Shown: positions 60,162 to 64,000 of the stretch, piece after piece
How the letters are laid out: each line of letters begins with the position of its first letter
How positions within the stretch are numbered: the stretch's first letter is position 1
Origin: Flavobacterium sp. Root901
GTDB taxonomy: Bacteria > Bacteroidota > Bacteroidia > Flavobacteriales > Flavobacteriaceae
NCBI RefSeq assembly: GCF_001429765.1
Contig: NZ_LMJB01000001.1
Span: 757,955-821,954, forward strand
DNA length: 64,000 nucleotides
Reading direction: 5' to 3'
The notes under the pieces: model-generated
Seen by the model: only the letters and a program-made list of their open reading frames with translations
Databases searched by the model: none
Told to the model about the DNA's origin: nothing
Program-made: the position numbers and the translations under genes

Positions 60162-60192
60162 AAGCCATCAGGTTTTATCTGGTGGCTTTTTC
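60162..60192 (+). terminator. Rho-independent terminator after gap
   Basis: AAGCCATCAG (60162-60171) pairs with CTGGTGGCTT (60179-60188) with one G-T pair, then a T-rich run. It also lies just past the minus-strand Lrp gene. Confidence 0.85.
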
Positions 60193-60197
60193 TTTTC

Positions 60198-60656
60198 TTA
60201 AATAGGCAGAACTGTTGTGCTTTTTACTTCTGATATTACAAAAACTGTATTAATTAAGGAAACCTCAGGCAAAACAGATAATTTTTTTTGATGAAAATGA
60301 TGATAACTCTCCATATCAGGAATTATTATTTTAAGCATATAATCGAAATTTCCTGAAACATAATTACACTCAACAACTTCAGGTAAATTCAAAATCGATT
60401 GATTAAACCCTTCAGATGTATCATAAGTCTGTTTGGTGAGTGTGACCTGACAGTAAACCGTTAAATTATTGCCGAGTTTTTTCTTATCTAAAATAGTCAC
60501 ATATTTTTCTATAATGCCTTCTTTTTCAAGACGTTTTACACGATCATGAACCGGAGTTAAGGACAAATTTATTTTGTTTGCGATGTCTTTTAAAGTGTAA
60601 TGCGCATCTTCTTGCAAAAGACGTAAGATTTTTTTGTCAATTTCATCTAAAGCCAT
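60198..60656 (-). CDS. Lrp/AsnC family transcriptional regulator
   Basis: A 152-residue regulator. N-terminal HTH: MALDEIDKKILRLLQEDAHYTLKDIANKI, LSLTPVHDRVKRLEKEGII; C-terminal RAM domain from about residue 65 with VVECNYVSGNFDYMLKI for ligand and dimer contacts. It senses amino acids. It is divergent from alanine dehydrogenase with a good Lrp box between (60729-60743) and a perfect AAAACGTTTT palindrome just before its own ATG (60661-60670). Likely ligand is alanine or a branched-chain amino acid (inference). Confidence 0.92.
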   Translation of the reverse strand: MALDEIDKKILRLLQEDAHYTLKDIANKINLSLTPVHDRVKRLEKEGIIEKYVTILDKKKLGNNLTVYCQVTLTKQTYDTSEGFNQSILNLPEVVECNYVSGNFDYMLKIIIPDMESYHHFHQKKLSVLPEVSLINTVFVISEVKSTTVLPI

Positions 60657-60728
60657 AACGAAAACGTTTTATTGAGGATATTAATTTTAGTCTTTTTTTC
60701 TTTTTGAAGTATAAATTTAGCACTCAAA

Positions 60729-60743
60729 CAGAATAATTTTCTG
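60729..60743. promoter_or_regulatory. Predicted Lrp-type operator between the Lrp-like gene and ald
   Basis: CAGAATAATTTTCTG matches 14 of 15 positions of the E. coli Lrp consensus YAGHAWATTWTDCTR, and flanking A and T extend the inverted repeat to 17 bases. It lies 73 bases upstream of the Lrp-like gene's ATG and about 70 bases before the -7 box of ald. Confidence 0.6.
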
Positions 60744-60811
60744 TAAAAGTAAAAAATAAAATAATATTTTCTTATTTATTAATCAGTAAACCATAATTTA
60801 TTCTCTCTCTG

Positions 60812-60819
60812 TAGATTTG
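60812..60819 (+). promoter_or_regulatory. Predicted -7 promoter box of ald
   Basis: TAGATTTG fits TAnnTTTG, 38 bases before the ATG at 60858. No clear -33 element, which would suit activation by a regulator. Confidence 0.5.
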
Positions 60820-60857
60820 TAAAACAATTTCAATAAAAAATAAAAAAATATAACAAA

Positions 60858-61976
60858 ATGATAATAGGTGTTCCAAAAGAAATAAAAAACAATGAGAATA
60901 GAGTTGCTTTAACTCCGGCTGGTGTATCAGAAATGAAAAAGCACGGACATACGGTTTATGTTCAGGCTACTGCTGGTTTAGGGAGCGGTTTTGCTGATGA
61001 AGAATATGCTCAGGCTGGTGCTGTGGTTTTACCAACTATTGAAGAGGTATATGCTATTGCTGAAATGATTATTAAAGTTAAAGAACCAATTGCATCTGAA
61101 TACCCATTAATCAAAAAAGATCAATTGTTATTTACTTATTTTCACTTTGCTTCTTCTGAAGAATTAACACACGCAATGCTTGAAAAAGGTGCCGTTTGTT
61201 TAGCTTATGAGACAGTTGAAAAAACAGACCGCAGTTTACCATTATTAGTTCCAATGTCTGAAGTTGCTGGCCGTATGGCTATTCAACAAGGAGCAAAATA
61301 CCTTGAAAAACCATTAAAAGGAAGAGGAATTCTTTTAGGTGGTGTTCCGGGTGTACCACCGGCTAAAGTTTTAGTTTTAGGCGGAGGAATTGTTGGAACT
61401 CAAGCTGCAAAAATGGCTGCAGGATTAGGAGCTCAGGTAACAATAATGGATTTAAGTTTGCCGCGTTTACGTCAATTAGACGATATTATGCCTGCAAATG
61501 TAAATACAGAAATGTCTAACCATTATAACATAACAAGAGCGATTAAAGATGCTGACTTAATTGTTGGGGCCGTTTTAATTCCGGGGGCAAAAGCACCTCA
61601 CTTAATTACTCGTGACATGCTAAAATTAATGCGTCCAGGAACCGTTGTTGTTGACGTTGCAGTGGATCAAGGCGGATGCATCGAGACTTGTACCCCAACA
61701 ACTCACGAAAACCCAACTTTTATTATTGATGATATTGTTCACTATTGTGTAGCTAACATGCCAGGAGCTGTACCTTACACTTCTACTTTGGCCTTAACCA
61801 ATGCTACTCTGCCTTATGCAGTACAATTAGCAAACAAAGGATGGGAAAAAGCGTGTTCAGAAAATGAAGAATTGAAAAAAGGTCTAAATATTGCTAATGG
61901 AAAAATCCTTTACAAAGGAGTTGCAGAAGCATGGAACCTTCCTTTTAATGAAGAATTAGTATTGGCAAACGCATAG
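60858..61976 (+). CDS. ald: Alanine dehydrogenase
   Basis: A 372-residue NAD-dependent enzyme that oxidatively deaminates L-alanine to pyruvate and ammonia. N-terminus MIIGVPKEIKNNENRVALTPAG with the conserved Arg and Lys substrate contacts, NAD-binding LGGGIVGTQAAKMAAGLGAQVT (excerpt GGGIVGTQAAK), and VDVAVDQGGCIET are all standard. Divergent from an Lrp-type regulator and probably controlled by it. A strong terminator follows. Confidence 0.95.
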   Translation: MIIGVPKEIKNNENRVALTPAGVSEMKKHGHTVYVQATAGLGSGFADEEYAQAGAVVLPTIEEVYAIAEMIIKVKEPIASEYPLIKKDQLLFTYFHFASSEELTHAMLEKGAVCLAYETVEKTDRSLPLLVPMSEVAGRMAIQQGAKYLEKPLKGRGILLGGVPGVPPAKVLVLGGGIVGTQAAKMAAGLGAQVTIMDLSLPRLRQLDDIMPANVNTEMSNHYNITRAIKDADLIVGAVLIPGAKAPHLITRDMLKLMRPGTVVVDVAVDQGGCIETCTPTTHENPTFIIDDIVHYCVANMPGAVPYTSTLALTNATLPYAVQLANKGWEKACSENEELKKGLNIANGKILYKGVAEAWNLPFNEELVLANA

Positions 61977-62013
61977 TGCCAATATTATATAAGTGCTTAC
62001 TAAGCAATAAAGT

Positions 62014-62046
62014 AAAAGGCTTTTCCAATATGGAAAAGCCTTTTTT
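62014..62046 (+). terminator. Rho-independent terminator after ald
   Basis: AAAAGGCTTTTCCA (62014-62027) pairs with TGGAAAAGCCTTTT (62031-62044), then T residues. Also suited to end the minus-strand gene at 62089. Confidence 0.9.
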
Positions 62047-62088
62047 ATTAAATCTGTATTTTAATACAGGTATTGATGATAAATATGG

Positions 62089-63708
62089 TTATTTCTTTTC
62101 ATCTAAAACTTCCTGCAATACCTTTGCTTCAGTTCCATTTGGAAAAGTAACTTTAATTTTCTGAGCAATTGTTGGAGCTATTTCTGTAATTGCCTTTTTA
62201 TCATAAGATTCTCCTTTTTTAATGTGCCATCCGTAGAAAATAGCAGGGACATGTGTATCATAACTATAAATTGTTCCATGAGAAGTTCCAGTAGTAGAAT
62301 ATTCAATATCGCCTGGCTTATCAACAACTACAAGATCTCCGTTTTGAGTTACATCATAACCTTTAGCAATAAAATTTAAAGAATAATCATTTCCGCCATT
62401 CGCTAAAATCTCTTCTTCAGTATAAACCTTTTTAACTTGCGGCTGCGTTATAAGAAACTCTTTCAATGATTGTTTAACTTTTGCCAATTCCAATCCTTTA
62501 TCTTTTATAATTTGTTTATTAAGAAAAATATTGAAATTTGAATAATTTAAAATTAAATCTACTCCAAAAGTTTTTGTTGAGAAATCCTGTAAGCTTTTCT
62601 TAACGTCTTTTGATGGATAATTGTCTACATTATACTTGCGATCTTTTAAGTAAATCACATTTTCAGCACCAGCATGGTCTGCAGTTAAAAACAATAAATA
62701 ATTCCCTTTACCTACTGTTTTATCCAAATAAGCTAAGAAATCGGCAATAGTTTGATCCAATCTCAAATAAGTATCCTGAAGCTCCATTGATCTTGGCCCC
62801 AATAAATGTCCAACATAGTCAGTAGAAGAAAAACTAACCGTCAAAAAGTCGGTAATATTATCTTTTCCAAGTTCTTCTTTCTCAATAGCTCTTTTAGCAA
62901 ATTCAGCTAAAAGATCATTTCCAAAAGGCGTTGAGCGAATCACACCTGCATCATTTTTCTCATACATAGATTTCAAATCGTAAGGAAAAACAGGAACTGC
63001 ACTTCCATACAATTTACCTTCATAGGGATTATTATCCGGTAAGCTTTCGTTATAAAAAGATGCAGGTTTATATAAATCCCAGCCTTTATTAATATATTTT
63101 AAGTAGTTTTTTTCATTATTGAATTCAGAAACCCACTCTGGTAATTTATCTCCGTAAAATGTGCTGGAAATAAAGGATCCTGTTTTACTGTACCAAAAAG
63201 CCCAATTTGCAAAATGTCCTGCAGGAAGAATTGCTCCACGGTCTTTAAGGCTCATTCCAATAACTTTTCCGGCAAAATTGGTGGCCATCCGAACTTCATC
63301 TGTGATAGTAGTGCTTTGAAGATTCTTAGGAGACATTGATCCTTCTTCCACGGTACCGTCGCCAACAGTTTTTACTCCCGCATCATCAGTGCAATACATA
63401 TCTTTTCCAAGAGTTCTGCTAAACCATTCGTTACCAACAATTCCGTGTGTAGCGGGGGTTGTACCTGTATATATTGAAGCATGTCCCGGAGCAGTGTAAG
63501 TCGGCATATAATTATAATGCATATTTTGGAAAACAAATCCATTATCCATTAATCTTTTAAAACCGTTTTGTGAAAAATCATCTGAAAATCGATACAAATA
63601 TTCCATCTTCATTTGATCTACTACTATACCAACTACTAACTTGGGACGTTGTTGTGCACTTAAATTTGTAATAACAAAAAGTGCCAACAGTAAAATACTT
63701 TTCTTCAT
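62089..63708 (-). CDS. Alkaline phosphatase family protein, PafA-like
   Basis: From ATG 63708 (MKKSILLLALFVITNLSAQQ, a clear signal peptide; the upstream in-frame ATG is not needed) it has 540 residues. Metal and nucleophile features: Asp in VVDQMK (residue 31), nucleophile Thr72 in PTYTAPGHAS, and LTADHAGAENV for late metal ligands; TGTSHGTIYSYDTHVPAIFYG near the end. This is the PafA/phosphodiesterase branch of the alkaline phosphatase superfamily, periplasmic and zinc-dependent. It would free phosphate from organic phosphates or glucose phosphates. Downstream it shares the ald terminator. Confidence 0.91.
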   Translation of the reverse strand: MKKSILLLALFVITNLSAQQRPKLVVGIVVDQMKMEYLYRFSDDFSQNGFKRLMDNGFVFQNMHYNYMPTYTAPGHASIYTGTTPATHGIVGNEWFSRTLGKDMYCTDDAGVKTVGDGTVEEGSMSPKNLQSTTITDEVRMATNFAGKVIGMSLKDRGAILPAGHFANWAFWYSKTGSFISSTFYGDKLPEWVSEFNNEKNYLKYINKGWDLYKPASFYNESLPDNNPYEGKLYGSAVPVFPYDLKSMYEKNDAGVIRSTPFGNDLLAEFAKRAIEKEELGKDNITDFLTVSFSSTDYVGHLLGPRSMELQDTYLRLDQTIADFLAYLDKTVGKGNYLLFLTADHAGAENVIYLKDRKYNVDNYPSKDVKKSLQDFSTKTFGVDLILNYSNFNIFLNKQIIKDKGLELAKVKQSLKEFLITQPQVKKVYTEEEILANGGNDYSLNFIAKGYDVTQNGDLVVVDKPGDIEYSTTGTSHGTIYSYDTHVPAIFYGWHIKKGESYDKKAITEIAPTIAQKIKVTFPNGTEAKVLQEVLDEKK

Positions 63709-63851
63709 GTTTAATAAATAATTTAAACACAAAAATAATCATTCAAATTTAAAACTTGTAGAGTATGAATGATGAAGAACAAACAATTGACTATAATTTA
63801 ACAGTTTACTGCTTTGTTGGCAATATCATTTTCAAAACTGCATAAAAACAA

Positions 63852-63882
63852 AAAAACCCTGTCTAGTAAAGACAGGGTTTTT
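63852..63882 (-). terminator. Terminator of the rRNA operon
   Basis: AAAAACCCTGTC (63852-63863) pairs perfectly with GACAGGGTTTTT (63871-63882), a few bases after the 5S 3' end on the minus strand, with an A-rich stretch (T-run on the minus strand) beyond. Confidence 0.88.
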
Positions 63883-63888
63883 AAAAAG

Positions 63889-63997
63889 AAAGGCGACGAC
63901 ATACTCTCCCACATAACTGCAGTACCATCTGCGCAGGCGGGCTTAACTTCTCTGTTCGGGATGGGAAGAGGTGAGCCCCGCCGCAATAACCACCTTA
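63889..63997 (-). rRNA. rrf: 5S ribosomal RNA
   Basis: The minus strand reads AAGGTGGTTATTGCGGCGGG near the start and ends with GTCGTCGCCTT; inside are CCCATCCCGAACAGAGAAGT and GATGGTACTGCAGTTATGTG, the typical 5S loops. The two ends pair as helix I. It is the last gene of an rRNA operon whose 16S and 23S genes lie beyond the right edge. Ends are given to within a few bases. Confidence 0.93.
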
Positions 63998-64000
63998 AGA

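Noticed and set aside
47887..62003. Shared word AAGTGCTTACTAA after the stop codons at 47882 and 61976
   Set aside because: Only 13 bases shared at two places; with this AT content it may be chance and no wider similarity was seen.
63798..63986. Minus-strand ORF of 62 residues
   Set aside because: It is a reading frame across the 5S rRNA gene and its terminator.

Overview
The window is about 34% G+C by eye, densely coded on both strands, and carries a set of genes typical of the Bacteroidota, almost certainly a Flavobacterium or close relative. Pointers to this are TAnnTTTG-type -7 promoter boxes without clear Shine-Dalgarno sequences, a DnaJ with only two CxxCxGxG repeats, a heterodimeric methylmalonyl-CoA mutase with a short small subunit, SusC-type plug and carboxypeptidase-regulatory domains, a PafA-type alkaline phosphatase and many Bacteroidota-style lipoproteins. 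It is core chromosome: no phage, IS element, integrase or CRISPR array was seen.

Layout. 1-6.2 kb: end of a cation/proton antiporter, 1-Cys peroxiredoxin, AEC transporter, an Rrf2 regulator with an NAD(P)-binding oxidoreductase, and meaB. 6.2-16 kb: lipoprotein, LTA-synthase-like sulfatase, MATE pump, small outer-membrane barrel, imelysin-like/di-haem peroxidase fusion, PhoX-like protein and PPK2. 16-23 kb: beta-propeller-like protein, an ECF sigma factor with a putative anti-sigma membrane protein and a VWA protein fused to a SusC-type plug, a LURP-one-like protein and an SDR. 23-34.4 kb: a long minus-strand stretch (mtaB, GNAT, Cof-type HAD, DUF2007, alpha/beta hydrolase, one-domain DEAD-like protein, sigma-54 activator without HTH, NatAB-like ABC exporter, dnaJ-grpE). 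34.7-42.4 kb: tRNA-Trp, hisS, an FtsX-type permease, prmC, ribD with a coupled HAD phosphatase, a YigZ-family protein and a thioesterase. 42.6-52.7 kb: a plus-strand run from dnaA through a tyrosine phosphatase, an RsmI-like methylase, an aminotransferase, a dienoyl-CoA-reductase-like SDR, udk, an FtsB/DivIC protein and mutA-mutB. 52.8-64 kb: minus-strand cell-wall genes (lysozyme-like, DUF2279, mltG, GNAT, dapF), a DegP-type protease, gap, divergent Lrp regulator and alanine dehydrogenase, a PafA-like phosphatase and the 5S rRNA gene that ends an rRNA operon lying to the right.

Working links: mutA-mutB (49-52.7 kb) with their chaperone MeaB (5 kb) form the methylmalonyl-CoA/succinyl-CoA module. 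PhoX-like, PPK2 and PafA-like proteins handle phosphate. ribD overlaps a HAD phosphatase that could supply the loosely assigned dephosphorylation step of riboflavin synthesis. The Rrf2 regulator and its partner share a near-identical operator, and the Lrp-like regulator faces ald across a good Lrp box.

The most unusual features are (i) the sigma/anti-sigma/VWA cassette in which plug-like domains occur without any TonB-dependent barrel, and (ii) at least eight families of short, strictly periodic, self-complementary repeats in the gaps between genes (8-bp, 13-bp and 7-bp periods), one of which appears to have entered the mutB reading frame.
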